Assembly (NCBI GenBank): GCA_030765605.1
Contig: JAVCCG010000119.1
Coordinates: 1 to 64,000, forward strand
DNA from: Candidatus Alcyoniella australis
GTDB lineage: Bacteria; Lernaellota; Lernaellaia; JAVCCG01; Alcyoniellaceae
Direction of reading: 5' to 3'
DNA length: 64,000 nt
Made by a program: the position numbers and the translations under genes. Below the pieces are notes generated by a model. It saw only the letters and a list, made by a program, of their open reading frames with translations, did not search any database and was not told where the DNA came from. The stretch's first letter is position 1. Each line of letters starts with the position of its first letter. Shown one piece after another: positions 43,296 to 52,789 of the stretch.

Positions 43296-43799
43296 ATGAG
43301 GTGGTTGGCATTGCTCACGGCGCTGTGCCTGGTTGCGTTCATGATGTACGCCTGCGAGGCCGAGAAGTCGGACGATGACGACGACTCGCGCGGCGGCGAC
43401 GATGACGACGGCGACGATGACGACGACACGGACGACGACGATCAGGATGATGACGACGACACGGTGCCCGGTGCTCCGACCCTTGACGAACTAGAGTGTC
43501 CCGAGCAGGTCTACATCGGCTCGAACTTCGTGATTCAGGCCCCGTGGACCGACGACGAGGGCGACGTGGCCACGGTCTTTTTTAATGAATATTTCGGCGA
43601 GGACGTCGAAGGGGACCAGACCGACGCGGACGACGCCAACATCAAGGCGGGTCGCACCTTCGGCAATATGGTGCTGCAACGCGAAGAGGCGTTGTTCCCC
43701 GAGGAGGGCCCGCACACGATCGAGGTCTGGCTCGAGGACGAGCTGGCGCACACCAGCGAACACATGTGGTGCGACATCGTATTTGAGTCCCAGGATTGA
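43296..43799 (+). CDS. Lipoprotein with Asp-rich linker and small C-terminal beta domain
   Basis: 167 residues. The signal peptide ends FMMYACEAE, a lipobox variant with Cys at about 19. Next comes a linker of about 45 residues made almost only of Asp with a few Ser, Gly and Thr. The mature domain (about 65-167) has immunoglobulin-like strands, starting LDELECPEQVYIGSNFVIQ and ending HTSEHMWCDIVFESQ, with two cysteines that could pair. The linker is probably a charged, calcium-binding spacer holding the domain away from the membrane. GGGAGG precedes ATG 43296 by five bases. Confidence 0.75.
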   Translation: MRWLALLTALCLVAFMMYACEAEKSDDDDDSRGGDDDDGDDDDDTDDDDQDDDDDTVPGAPTLDELECPEQVYIGSNFVIQAPWTDDEGDVATVFFNEYFGEDVEGDQTDADDANIKAGRTFGNMVLQREEALFPEEGPHTIEVWLEDELAHTSEHMWCDIVFESQD

Positions 43800-43907
43800 A
43801 TCGATGTCGAATCCGGGCGCTGTAGCCCGAGTGCAGCTTGATTTAATCCAGGGCAATCCTCTATAAGGGAATGAACATACCGCAATCACTTTGGGGGGCG
43901 ATTTCCC

Positions 43908-45575
43908 TTGATATCCGATAGCCGGCGGATCGCCAAATACCTGTGTGCGCTGATCGTCTGTCTGGCGCTGGCCCCGGCCGCGCTGGGCAGCCCGCTGGAC
44001 CTCTACGGCTTCGGCGCCCGGGCCAACGCCATGGGCTCTGCGTTCACCGCGGTGGCCGACGACTGGGAGGCGATCTACTACAACATGGCCGGCATGACCC
44101 AGATCAGCGGCTACCAGGTCTCAGCCGGATTTATGGCGATGTACCCCAAGCTGTCCATGGAGCTACAACCGGCCAAGAGCGCCACGCGCAGCGAAGCTCA
44201 GCAGCTGGCCGATCTGGCCAACGAGCAGGAGGACGTTCCGCTGGTCAGCGGCTATACCATCGGCGCGGCGCTCAAGCTGCACCCGATGCTGGCCTACGGA
44301 GTGGGGCTCTACCTGCCCGAGGCCCGCGGAGTGATCATCCGCTTTAAACCGTTGGACAGCCGCAAGCCGACCTTCCTGATGCACGAGAATCGCTCCAAAC
44401 GAATCTGTATTCTCACCGGCGCGGCGTTCGAGCCGCTGCCCGGGCTGAGCTTCGGCGCCGGAGCGAGCATCTTTCTGCGCATCGAGGGCAGCGCCTACGT
44501 GCCGCTGCAACTGGACAACAGCAACCTCTCGTTGGACCCGGGCAATCCGGCGCCCGAGCCGATCCGGTCCGGGATCGACGTCGAGCTCTCGCTGCCGGTG
44601 ACTTTCGACCCGGTGGCCGGCATCCACTATCAGCCGCTGGAGTGGCTGCGCTTCGGCGCGTCATACCGCTATAACTACAGCCTGTCGGTGGACATCGACG
44701 CCAAGATCAACATGGCGATCGAGGAGTTCACCTTCGACTTGGGCGAGATCGACAAGCTCGTGCCCGGCCTGTTCCCGCTCAAGGCCGACGTGATCATCGA
44801 CATCCCGATGCTCGGCGATACGCCGCTGATCGTGCCGCTGGAGCTCGACGGGCTCGAGGGCGAGATGACGATCACGGTCAAGCTGCCGATCGAGGCCAAC
44901 CTGTTTGCCACCGAGATGTGGCAGCCGCAGCAGGCCACGGTGGGCGCGGCGGTCGAGCCGATCGAGGGGCTGCTGTTCTCGTTCGATGCGACCTGGTTCG
45001 ACTGGTCGGAGTTCCCCAGCCCGGACTTCAAACTCGATATCGACGAACTGCGGGTCAACCTCAGCACGCTGCCGGCGACGATCACCGGCCGCGTCAAATC
45101 GATCACGCTGCCGGTTGTCGGCGCGCTGGGACCGCTGCCGCCGGTGGACATCAACGTGCCGGGTATCGACGCCGAGATCGTAATGCCGCTGAACATCGCC
45201 GAGCCGCTGGTGCCGCAACTACGCGACACGATCGTGCCGCGCGTCGGCGTGGAGTACGCGCTGCCCAAGCTGCGCGGCCTGTGGATGGTTCACGAGATGC
45301 AGTTCAAGCTGCGCGGCGGCTACCAGTACATTCCCACGCCCCTCAAAGAAGAGCAGGGGTTGGTCAACCTGGTCGACAATACGACGCACGTGTTCAGCAG
45401 CGGCCTGGGCGTGACGGTGATGGACTTCTTCACCATCGACGTCTACGGCCAGATGTTCCACCTCGAGCCGCGGCGCGTGGTTCAGCAACAGATCGACGAC
45501 GAATATCCGTTCCAGGTGGTCAAGACCTCGGGCGACATCTTCGGCGGCGGAATGCAGGTGGGAGTGACTTTCTAA
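43908..45575 (+). CDS. FadL/OmpP1-family outer-membrane protein with large central insertion
   Basis: 555 residues. The signal peptide is followed by LDLYGFGARANAMGSAFTAVADDWEAIYYNMAGM, the FadL N-terminal hatch pattern (as GARANAMGSAFTAVADD and YYNMAGM). FadL proteins admit long-chain fatty acids or other hydrophobic compounds. Strands resume after a central region (about 270-480) rich in Leu/Pro/Val such as LGPLPPVDINVPGID and LVPGLFPLKADVIIDIP, absent from classical FadL of about 420 residues. The last residues are GMQVGVTF with terminal Phe. The start is TTG 43908 with a G-run ten bases upstream; no in-frame ATG is nearby. Confidence 0.83.
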   Translation: MISDSRRIAKYLCALIVCLALAPAALGSPLDLYGFGARANAMGSAFTAVADDWEAIYYNMAGMTQISGYQVSAGFMAMYPKLSMELQPAKSATRSEAQQLADLANEQEDVPLVSGYTIGAALKLHPMLAYGVGLYLPEARGVIIRFKPLDSRKPTFLMHENRSKRICILTGAAFEPLPGLSFGAGASIFLRIEGSAYVPLQLDNSNLSLDPGNPAPEPIRSGIDVELSLPVTFDPVAGIHYQPLEWLRFGASYRYNYSLSVDIDAKINMAIEEFTFDLGEIDKLVPGLFPLKADVIIDIPMLGDTPLIVPLELDGLEGEMTITVKLPIEANLFATEMWQPQQATVGAAVEPIEGLLFSFDATWFDWSEFPSPDFKLDIDELRVNLSTLPATITGRVKSITLPVVGALGPLPPVDINVPGIDAEIVMPLNIAEPLVPQLRDTIVPRVGVEYALPKLRGLWMVHEMQFKLRGGYQYIPTPLKEEQGLVNLVDNTTHVFSSGLGVTVMDFFTIDVYGQMFHLEPRRVVQQQIDDEYPFQVVKTSGDIFGGGMQVGVTF

Positions 45576-45654
45576 CCTGGATTATCAGCCGGGATTGTTC
45601 CTCAGCGCGAGCGCTGGTTGGAACTCTGGCAATGATCCGGGCCGAGGAGTGCAA

Positions 45655-46356
45655 ATGGAAGGCCCTGAGGGCAAGCTGACCCGGATTCTCTCCGTGGGCG
45701 AGGAGCGGCTGAGCGAAGTGATCAGCATATTGCTCGACAACGACGGTCTGACCCGGCGCATGGAGGGAATCTCCAAGAGTCGGGCGCGCCTGATGGATAC
45801 GATCTCCAGCGTGCGCGGAATGATCGGGCTGCCCAGCCACGGCGATTTACAAACCCTGGAGGCCGTGCTGGCGCGCTCGGGGCGCAAGCTCTCCGACCTG
45901 CGCTCGTCCCTGGCCCGATTGGAATCTAATCTGGACACCCTGCGGCAGGCCTCGCAGAGCGAGCTGAAACAGGCCCTGCGCAGCAGCATGGAGCAGCAGC
46001 CGGAGCAGCCCCAGACCAAGCAGCAGCCGGAGCCCAAGGCAGCCGCCGCACCCAAGGCTCGGAAGCAGCCGTTGTCCACCAAGGACCTGCGCGTTGTCCA
46101 GCCCCCGCCGCCCGTCAAAGCCAAACCCAAGGCCGCAACCCCCAAAGCCGTAAAACCTAAAGCCGCCAAATCCAAGGCGAGCAAGCCTGTAGCCCGTCCG
46201 TCCAAGGCCAGCGCCGTGGTCTCGCTTACCGGCCAGCCGCTGGTGAGCAAGCCGCGCAAACGCAAAGGCTCAGCGGCTAAGTCCAAATCCTCGGGCATGC
46301 CCCGCTCGACCATGGGCCTGACCTCGATCGATCTGCGCAAGATCAAGGGCCGCTGA
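45655..46356 (+). CDS. Helical protein with Lys/Ala/Pro-rich tail (phasin- or histone-H1-like)
   Basis: 233 residues. The first 115 residues are a helical, coiled-coil-like segment (KLTRILSVGEERLSEVISILL, SDLRSSLARLESNLDTLRQ). The remainder is a low-complexity tail with repeated KPKAA-type units (PKAVKPKAAKSKASKP) plus Gln/Pro stretches, ending in KRKGSAAKSKSS and DLRKIKGR. This combination resembles polyhydroxyalkanoate-granule phasins with AlgP/H1-like tails that also touch DNA; neither activity is proven by sequence. ATG 45655 has GAGGAG five bases upstream; an upstream extension is not supported. It is the last of the rightward genes here. Confidence 0.65.
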   Translation: MEGPEGKLTRILSVGEERLSEVISILLDNDGLTRRMEGISKSRARLMDTISSVRGMIGLPSHGDLQTLEAVLARSGRKLSDLRSSLARLESNLDTLRQASQSELKQALRSSMEQQPEQPQTKQQPEPKAAAAPKARKQPLSTKDLRVVQPPPPVKAKPKAATPKAVKPKAAKSKASKPVARPSKASAVVSLTGQPLVSKPRKRKGSAAKSKSSGMPRSTMGLTSIDLRKIKGR

Positions 46357-46393
46357 TCAACGCAGACCGCGGGCCGGGCCAGATTATTTTTAA

Positions 46394-47737
46394 CTAATAA
46401 AAGACGTAGACCAGGCCGAAGGCGCTGAGTAGGTCGTAGACCAACGCGCTGCTTAGGCTGCAAAACAGCGCCAGCAAATAAACCGACCCGGCGTGCGGCC
46501 CGAGGTTGAGCAGGCCGCGGGCCATGGCCAGGGCCAGGGCGGGGAACGCGGGCAGCAGGTAGCGCACATGCGGGATGGTCAGCCCGGTTAGCACCAGCAG
46601 GATCGCGATCCACCAGAAAATCAGGCTCGTCGCGCGGCGTCGCTCGGTATTCGAGCGCGCCTGCCGAACGCTGATCCAGCAGCCGTAAACCAGCGGCGGC
46701 ACCATGAACATCCCCAGATGCACCGGCAGCACGGGCAGCAGCGCCTCGCGCACGTACTGCGGTCCGCCCTCGGGCACAAACGCCACCAGTAGGTAGCTCG
46801 CCAGCCGCTGGACCTGCATCCGGCCGACCTCGGTCAGCGCCAAGTACGCGATCCAGGGCGCGGCCACCAGCACCGGACCCAAAGCCGCCAGCCACACGCG
46901 TCGATCGCGCCATGCGCCGGGTTTGCCGTAACGCACGAGCATCGCCAGCAGGATCGGGTAGATGAACAGCATGTTGTAACGCGTCAGTCCGCCCAGCCCG
47001 ATCGCCAGGGCGGCTGTGATTGCGTTGCCGTATCCACCGCGGTCCAACGTGCGCTTGAAGTACAGCAGCGCGGCCAGGAAGAAGAACAGGAACGGCATGT
47101 CGAACAGCGCGGTGGGCGCCTCGAAGATCACCAGCGGAAAGCACGGCAGACAGGCCGCGGCGATCAGGCCGCTGCGTTCGTCGTACAGCTCGTGGCCCAG
47201 GGCGAAGGTCATCCACTGGGCGGCGCAGAAGAACGCCAGGCCCAGCAGCCGGCCGGCGAACAGCGAGGAGCCGCTGAGCTTGAACAGCAGCCCGTAGATC
47301 GTGGCCAGCAGCGGCGGATGGTGCGGCGAGAGCCAGTCGGAGAGCGACCCGTAGTTCGCCAGATATTGACCCAGGCCGTGGTCGATTAGGACCTGGGCCG
47401 CCTCGAGGTTGAAGCGTTCGTCGTTCCACTGCGGGGCCAGGGCCGCGGCCAGCGCGCCCAGGGCGAAGCAGATCGCCACCAGGATTTTGGCGTTGCGCGT
47501 GGGACGTTCCAAGAGCTTTTGAAATAGGCTGGTGCGCTCGCGCTCGATTCCGCGCAGGGCCAGAACAGCAGCCAGCACCATGCTGCCCAGCACCAGCAGG
47601 GCCGAGAGCCGAAACGACTCGGGCTCGAATCCGTAGGGTCGGCGTAGCAGGTCCAACGCCTGGTGCGCGGCCAGGCACAGCGCCATGAGCATCAGCAGGG
47701 TTCTGGCCTGGGTTGCGGTGCCGAGGCGTTTGGGCAT
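46394..47737 (-). CDS. GT39-like membrane glycosyltransferase
   Basis: 447 residues with about ten helices. The signature loop after the first helices reads WNDERFNLEAAQVLIDHG (acidic DE motif), then SPHHPPLLATIYGLLF, the HPPL motif of GT39. It is probably a polyprenyl-phosphate-sugar-dependent enzyme adding to a lipid-linked or cell-surface glycan. It starts five bases after the FAD oxidoreductase stop and is the last gene of the glycan operon. Confidence 0.83.
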   Translation of the reverse strand: MPKRLGTATQARTLLMLMALCLAAHQALDLLRRPYGFEPESFRLSALLVLGSMVLAAVLALRGIERERTSLFQKLLERPTRNAKILVAICFALGALAAALAPQWNDERFNLEAAQVLIDHGLGQYLANYGSLSDWLSPHHPPLLATIYGLLFKLSGSSLFAGRLLGLAFFCAAQWMTFALGHELYDERSGLIAAACLPCFPLVIFEAPTALFDMPFLFFFLAALLYFKRTLDRGGYGNAITAALAIGLGGLTRYNMLFIYPILLAMLVRYGKPGAWRDRRVWLAALGPVLVAAPWIAYLALTEVGRMQVQRLASYLLVAFVPEGGPQYVREALLPVLPVHLGMFMVPPLVYGCWISVRQARSNTERRRATSLIFWWIAILLVLTGLTIPHVRYLLPAFPALALAMARGLLNLGPHAGSVYLLALFCSLSSALVYDLLSAFGLVYVFY

Positions 47738-47742
47738 CGCGC

Positions 47743-49095
47743 TCAGCCCTCGCCCAGACGCCCGGCAAGGTCCAGGGCGTCGGCCACCACCTCGTCCATA
47801 TTAAGGTAGGCGAAGCGGCCGGTGCGGCCCACCGGGTGCAGGTTCTCCAAGGTGGATAGGTATTGCGTGAGCACGGCCAGTTGTCGCTCGTACCCCACGC
47901 GGAACAGCGGGTAGGCGTCGGGCACGCGCTCGATGAACGCGGTGCGGATCTTGTCGCGCGCCACCAGGCCGGTGGCCACCAGGTCGCGCACCGCCAGGTC
48001 GGCCAACGCCTTGTCGTCCAGCTCCCAAGCCGCATCGCCGGGACCGCAGAAGATCTCCAGGCACAAGCTGGTCATCCCTGGTTCGCTCATCTCGCGTTCC
48101 CAGTTGCGCGGCTCGTGACTGCGGCCGAAAATCTGCGCCGTGTTGGGGAAGTAAATCCAGGTGTCGTCGCTCACCTGCTCCAGGTCGATGATCATGAACA
48201 CGCAGACCAGCGAGCGGTAGGCCAGCATCCGCGCGGCGTCCTGCACCTGCGTCGGCGGTTGCGGATCGAGGATGCGGATCAGCTCGGTGATCGGCACGCT
48301 GGAGATAAACTGCGCACCCTGGACCTCGACCAATCCGTCGGGCTCGCGCACCAGCGCGGCGCGTACGCGGCCGTTTTCATGGCGCACGCGTTCGACTCCG
48401 CGCACGTGGTGAATCACCGAGCCGTGCGCCTCGACCCGCTTGGCCAGGGCCTGGGCGATGCGGCCGATTCCGCCGCGCGGATAAAAGAACTGCGAGGCAT
48501 AAGTGCGCGGGGAGCGCCGCGAACTTAGCAATGCCTTGCGCACCGCGTCGAACAGGCTCAGCAGTTGGATGCGCGTGTTGGCCCAGTCCGCGCTGATCTC
48601 GCTGGAGGGCAGGCTCCAGGTTTTTTCGGTGTAGGGCCGAAAGTAGATCTCGAACAGTGCGCGGCCGAAGCGCGAACAGATCCAGCTTTCGAAGTCGTCG
48701 TCCCGCGAGCGGCCCAGCAGGCGGCCCAGCGCGGCTGTGCCGTAGTCGCGCACGATGCGCGCCGTGTCGCGTGCGCCGAACCCGAGCATCGCGTTGGCCG
48801 GCCGCAGCGGGTAGTCGAAAAAGCGGTCGCCGAGCATGATCCGGCTGCGGCGGTCGACCGTCAGCAGGTCGTCGCCCAAAAGCTCTTGCAGCCAAGCGAT
48901 CAGCCCCGGGTCGGCCGAGAAGAAACGGTGCCCGCCCAGGTCGAAGGTGAAGCCGCCCATGCGCACGTTGCGCGCCAAGCCGCCCAGTTGCGGCAGACGC
49001 TCGAAGATGTGCACCTCGCGGCCGCGCGCGCTGAGCATGTCCGCGGCGCTTAGTCCGGCCAATCCGGCGCCGAAGATTACGGTTCGTTCGCTCAA
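47743..49095 (-). CDS. FAD-dependent amine-oxidase/UDP-galactopyranose-mutase-like protein
   Basis: 450 residues. Rossmann start VIFGAGLAGLSAADML, then FERLPQLGGLARNV, FTFDLGGHRFFS and YTEKTWSLPSSEISADWANTRIQ. The GGHRFF and EKTW-SLPxxEISADWA motifs belong to the family of NAD(P)-binding amine oxidases near glycan clusters that are related to UDP-galactopyranose mutase and protoporphyrinogen oxidase. The actual reaction is unknown; modification of a nucleotide or lipid-linked sugar is likely from context. The start is TTG 49095, with GGAGG four bases upstream, overlapping the GT2 stop as TTGA. Confidence 0.85.
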   Translation of the reverse strand: MSERTVIFGAGLAGLSAADMLSARGREVHIFERLPQLGGLARNVRMGGFTFDLGGHRFFSADPGLIAWLQELLGDDLLTVDRRSRIMLGDRFFDYPLRPANAMLGFGARDTARIVRDYGTAALGRLLGRSRDDDFESWICSRFGRALFEIYFRPYTEKTWSLPSSEISADWANTRIQLLSLFDAVRKALLSSRRSPRTYASQFFYPRGGIGRIAQALAKRVEAHGSVIHHVRGVERVRHENGRVRAALVREPDGLVEVQGAQFISSVPITELIRILDPQPPTQVQDAARMLAYRSLVCVFMIIDLEQVSDDTWIYFPNTAQIFGRSHEPRNWEREMSEPGMTSLCLEIFCGPGDAAWELDDKALADLAVRDLVATGLVARDKIRTAFIERVPDAYPLFRVGYERQLAVLTQYLSTLENLHPVGRTGRFAYLNMDEVVADALDLAGRLGEG

Positions 49096-51293
49096 TCGTC
49101 CTCCGTCACCTGTAGGCCGATCCGTTTGACGATCCACGGGTCGGGCGGCGCGTTGACTCGCGCGTCACGCCGTCCACGCATGCGCCAGGCGACCTGCTCA
49201 ATCTCGCGGCTGCGGCCCAAAATCCACAACGCGCTCTCAGCCGCGCACGCGGCGAGATAAACAGCCCGCAATCCCGGTCCACGCAGCCTGCGCGAGAGCA
49301 GCTCGGCATTGCGTCCCAGGAAGTAGGTCTTAACAATTCGCGCCATCGAACTCGTGGGCCCCGCGTGCTCGACCGTGGCCCGGGGCTCGACAAAGCAACG
49401 CAACCCGCGCGCCCGCGCGCGTTCGCACCAATCGAGCTCATCGTGATAGCAGTAGAGTTCACTATCAAGCCCTCCGACCAGGTTCCAGCCGCGACGGGTA
49501 ATCAACAGGCAGCAACCCAGGGGGAAGTCCACGGGTCCGGCGGAGTAGCGCGCGTTTGCCGACGGCTCGCCCTGGCCGCGAATGCGAGCCAGGAATTGGT
49601 TGGGACGAATCGCTCCGGCAAACCCCTCGAGGATTGAGCAATCGTCGCCGCGCCGGACCAGCGCGCCCACGCAGGCGCAATCAGCATGACGGTCGGCCAA
49701 ACGCGAAAGCGCCCGCACCGCGTCCGGATCGACGAACGCGTCGGGGTTGCACAGCAGCGCGTGGCGCGCGCCCGCGTTAAAGGCGCGCTCCAGGCCGACG
49801 TTGGCCGCGGCCGCGTACCCGCGGTTGCCCGGCTGATAGAAGAAGTCGAATCCCGGCTCATAGATTGCGGCCCAGGGACGGCCGTGTTCCAGCAGCGGCA
49901 TGTCGGCGATCACGATCCCGCGTTGCACTCCAGAGCGGCGCAGGGCCTCCAGGCAACGCGGCAAGCTCGGCGGCTTGCCGTGAACCACGACCACTGCCCA
50001 GGTATGCGCAACATCGGTCTGCTCGTTGCCGCCGGGCTTGGGCGTGACCACCCAGGGTTGGGGACCGGGTCGTAGCGCCGAGAACTGGCCGCGCAACGCG
50101 GCCAGCATGTCGGCCAGGAAGATCAGCGGTGCGGGGATCAGCCGCAACCACAGCGCCAGCGGCTCGCGCGCTTGTAATAGCGCTCCGGCCGCGAACAGCG
50201 CTGCGCAAAGCAGCGGAGCCGCGATCAGCCACCAGGGGAAGGCCACGCCGCTCAGCGGCGCGAGCAGCGCCAGCGCCAGCCCCACCAGCAGCGCCGCGCG
50301 GTCGGCGTAGCCCAGCAAATACAGCAGACCGGCCAGTCGCGCCAGAAGCCCGCCGGAGGGGTCCCACCACGGTTCAGAGGCAAAGGCCCGCGACCAGCCG
50401 GCGTGTTGGTCGATGTAGGCCCGCACGCTTTGCGGGGCCAGGTGCTCGACCAGCGGCTCGCGCACGAAGCGCACTTTGCTGCCCTGCGCGTGCAGCGCTT
50501 TACTTAGCGGCACATCCTCGGCGCGGCTCCCCTCGGGGAACATTCCGGCCCTTCGCAGCGTGTCGAGCCTGATGGCAAATCCGTGGCCCAGCAGCGGCGG
50601 ATTGCCGGCCAGCTCCAGGATGCGCACGATCCCCGCCTGGTGCACGATCTGTTCGAGCAGGCAGTAGGCGGTAACTGCGTTCCGGGTTCCGTTGTGGATC
50701 CGCAGCCCGAACTGCACCGCGTCGGCCCCGGCGTTGATCTGCGCGGCCGCGCTAATGGGCCAGTCCGGCGGTACGCGGTCGTCCGCGTCGAGCACCAGCA
50801 CAACCTCGGCCCATTGCTCATCGGCCAGGGCTGCGTTGAGCGCCGCGGGCTTGCCCGCGCCCGCTCGCTCGGGCGGCACCTGGAATACGCTCCAGTTGCC
50901 GCGCCCCTTGCATGCCGCATCAAGCAGCTCGGCTGTGTTGTCGTTTGATCCGTCGTCGATCAGCAGCACTCGCAATCGATCCGGCGGAGCCTCGATCAGC
51001 ACCAGGCGGGAGATGGTCTCGGGCAGCACCGCGGCCTCGTTGCGGCACGGCACCAGCAGCAGCAGGTTGGGCCAGGGCTCGGATTCGGTGGGTACCGGCT
51101 CGGATGTGCGCGGCAGCAACAGCAGCAGTAGCGAGATTATCCGGCGCAGGGTGTAGAGGGTCAGCACCGCGCCGCAAAGCACGGCTGCCAGATAGAGCAC
51201 GGCGCGCAGCGCGCCCATCGGTCCGCCGTTGATCAGCCCGACAATCGCGGCCAGCAGCGCGAGCACGATCAGGACCGGGGTCGACCGTCTCAT
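49092..51293 (-). CDS. Double GT2 glycosyltransferase with central membrane region
   Basis: 733 residues carrying two family-2 glycosyltransferase domains. The first (about 75-300) has LLLVPCRNEAAVLPETI, LLIDDGSNDNTAEL, VLVLDADDRVP and a later AEDVPLSKAL; the second (about 435-660) has WAVVVVHGKPPSLPRCLEAL, LLCNPDAFVDPDAV and ELYCYHDELDWCERARARG, similar to rhamnosyltransferases. Membrane helices flank the first domain at residues 5-62 and 318-400. Catalytic aspartates are present in both, so both could be active. ATG 51293 overlaps the previous gene as ATGA. Confidence 0.88.
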   Translation of the reverse strand: MRRSTPVLIVLALLAAIVGLINGGPMGALRAVLYLAAVLCGAVLTLYTLRRIISLLLLLLPRTSEPVPTESEPWPNLLLLVPCRNEAAVLPETISRLVLIEAPPDRLRVLLIDDGSNDNTAELLDAACKGRGNWSVFQVPPERAGAGKPAALNAALADEQWAEVVLVLDADDRVPPDWPISAAAQINAGADAVQFGLRIHNGTRNAVTAYCLLEQIVHQAGIVRILELAGNPPLLGHGFAIRLDTLRRAGMFPEGSRAEDVPLSKALHAQGSKVRFVREPLVEHLAPQSVRAYIDQHAGWSRAFASEPWWDPSGGLLARLAGLLYLLGYADRAALLVGLALALLAPLSGVAFPWWLIAAPLLCAALFAAGALLQAREPLALWLRLIPAPLIFLADMLAALRGQFSALRPGPQPWVVTPKPGGNEQTDVAHTWAVVVVHGKPPSLPRCLEALRRSGVQRGIVIADMPLLEHGRPWAAIYEPGFDFFYQPGNRGYAAAANVGLERAFNAGARHALLCNPDAFVDPDAVRALSRLADRHADCACVGALVRRGDDCSILEGFAGAIRPNQFLARIRGQGEPSANARYSAGPVDFPLGCCLLITRRGWNLVGGLDSELYCYHDELDWCERARARGLRCFVEPRATVEHAGPTSSMARIVKTYFLGRNAELLSRRLRGPGLRAVYLAACAAESALWILGRSREIEQVAWRMRGRRDARVNAPPDPWIVKRIGLQVTEDD

Positions 51294-52789
51294 GGCAGCG
51301 TCGCCTCGTCAGCGGATTGTGGCGAGCTGTAGGGGATGAATCGGATCCCCATGTATGGCTGCACCGATATCGGTTCTCCGCGTTCCAGCCGCTGATCCAG
51401 CTGGCGTTCCACCGAGCGTTGCGGGTCGTGCAGGTAGCCCATGTAGTCGGCGAGCCAGACCGTGTCGCGCTCCGCGATCAGCTTCTCCAGGCGCAGATGC
51501 AGTTCGTCGGAATCGTCGGGGACCGTCAGACGGCTGGAATCGAGGATGATCTGTTTCAGCGGCGCATCGCCCCGGTAGTAGTACAGCAGGTCCGGCGTGC
51601 TGTGGCGGCTGAAGACCAACAGCAGGTCGCGCGGCCCGGTGCGCGAGGCCATGGCGCTGAACGCCTCGCGCCACTGCGGTTTGGAGTAGAGCGGATCGTT
51701 GCGCGTCTGCGCGATGCCCAGCGCGCCGCACAGCAGCAGCGCGGCCAGGCAGGCCCCGGCCAGGATCCGCGAGCGTTCCCAGGCCGCGTCGAAACCAAGG
51801 CCGACGCAGGCGGCGAACGCCGGGACCACGAACACCATGTACTTGGCCGAGAACAGCGGTACGAACAGCGATACGGCCAGCACCAGTGCGAAGGGCAGAA
51901 GCAGGTAGGCGGCGAACAATCGGTTCCCGCGATCCTTGCGCCGGACCAGACTCCAGCCGACAAGCAGCAGGGCCGGCGCACTGAGCGCCAGCTGAACCAG
52001 TCCGTAGTTCGGCCCGCTGCGCGCCAGCAGCGGCTCGAGCAGGCCGCTTAGCGTTGATGGTCGCCAGGGAAACGAGTTGAACGTCCAGGCCAGCCAGGTC
52101 TGCAACAGCATCTGACCCAGGGATGTGAACTCGCGCCAGCTCTGGCCGTGAATGAACTGCGAAACCAGGAACAGCGTCCAGGGTGCGAACAGCAGCAACG
52201 GCACGGCAATGTGTTTGAGCTGGCGCAGGCTGCGCCTGGACCACAGCAGGTAGAGCCCTTGGAAGGCCACGATGAAAAAGGCGAAGTAATTGGTGTACAG
52301 CGCGGCGGCCGTGACCAGCGCGTGGGCCGGGCTCAGTCGGTCGCGGCGTCCCCTGGCAATCGGGATCAACAGCAGCACCGACAGCGCGCCCAGGGTGGTC
52401 AGCATGCTCAGGTTGCGCAGATCCTGGCTGATCCAGTTGTGCAGCGGATTGAGCGCCAACACCAGCGCGGCGATCAGCGCGGCGCGCGTGCCGTGCAGTT
52501 GCCGCACAGCCAGGTAGAGCACCAGGACCGCAAGGGTTCCCCACAGTGCGGGGATCGCGCGCAGCCAGGTCTCGGATTCGCCGAACTGGCGCATCAGCCG
52601 CACGCTGATGTAGAACAGCGGCGGGTGCGGGTCGGTGCTGTAATAGGCCAGGGACGAGGCCAGGGGGAACTTGGTGACGTTGATCGAGCACAGCTCGTCG
52701 CCCCAGAAACATTGATCGCCCAGGCCGATGAAGCGCAACGCTCCGGCCAGCAGCGTGACCGCGCACGGTGCGATCCAATCGCGGCGCAT
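51290..52789 (-). CDS. GT39-like membrane glycosyltransferase
   Basis: 499 residues with about ten membrane segments. The first loop contains CFWGDELCSIN (GT39 acidic motif) and YYSTDPHPPLFYISVRL (HPPLFY motif). It likely uses polyprenyl-phosphate-linked sugar at the periplasmic face. Its ATG shares a base with the DUF502 stop and its stop overlaps the GT2 start as ATGA. A nearly equally long open frame overlaps it on the same strand but is rich in Arg/Ala/Pro with no membrane segments and is rejected. Confidence 0.86.
   Translation of the reverse strand: MRRDWIAPCAVTLLAGALRFIGLGDQCFWGDELCSINVTKFPLASSLAYYSTDPHPPLFYISVRLMRQFGESETWLRAIPALWGTLAVLVLYLAVRQLHGTRAALIAALVLALNPLHNWISQDLRNLSMLTTLGALSVLLLIPIARGRRDRLSPAHALVTAAALYTNYFAFFIVAFQGLYLLWSRRSLRQLKHIAVPLLLFAPWTLFLVSQFIHGQSWREFTSLGQMLLQTWLAWTFNSFPWRPSTLSGLLEPLLARSGPNYGLVQLALSAPALLLVGWSLVRRKDRGNRLFAAYLLLPFALVLAVSLFVPLFSAKYMVFVVPAFAACVGLGFDAAWERSRILAGACLAALLLCGALGIAQTRNDPLYSKPQWREAFSAMASRTGPRDLLLVFSRHSTPDLLYYYRGDAPLKQIILDSSRLTVPDDSDELHLRLEKLIAERDTVWLADYMGYLHDPQRSVERQLDQRLERGEPISVQPYMGIRFIPYSSPQSADEATLP

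Noticed and set aside
43366-43470. GAC/GAT microsatellite
   Set aside because: It is the coding sequence of the poly-Asp linker; synonymous codon mixing shows selection on the protein, not simple slippage.
45585-48035. 816-codon open frame on the minus strand
   Set aside because: It spans the phasin-like gene in antisense and two glycan genes in another frame. Composition is Arg/Ala/Pro-rich, with no domain or membrane pattern, while the overlapped genes have clear motifs.
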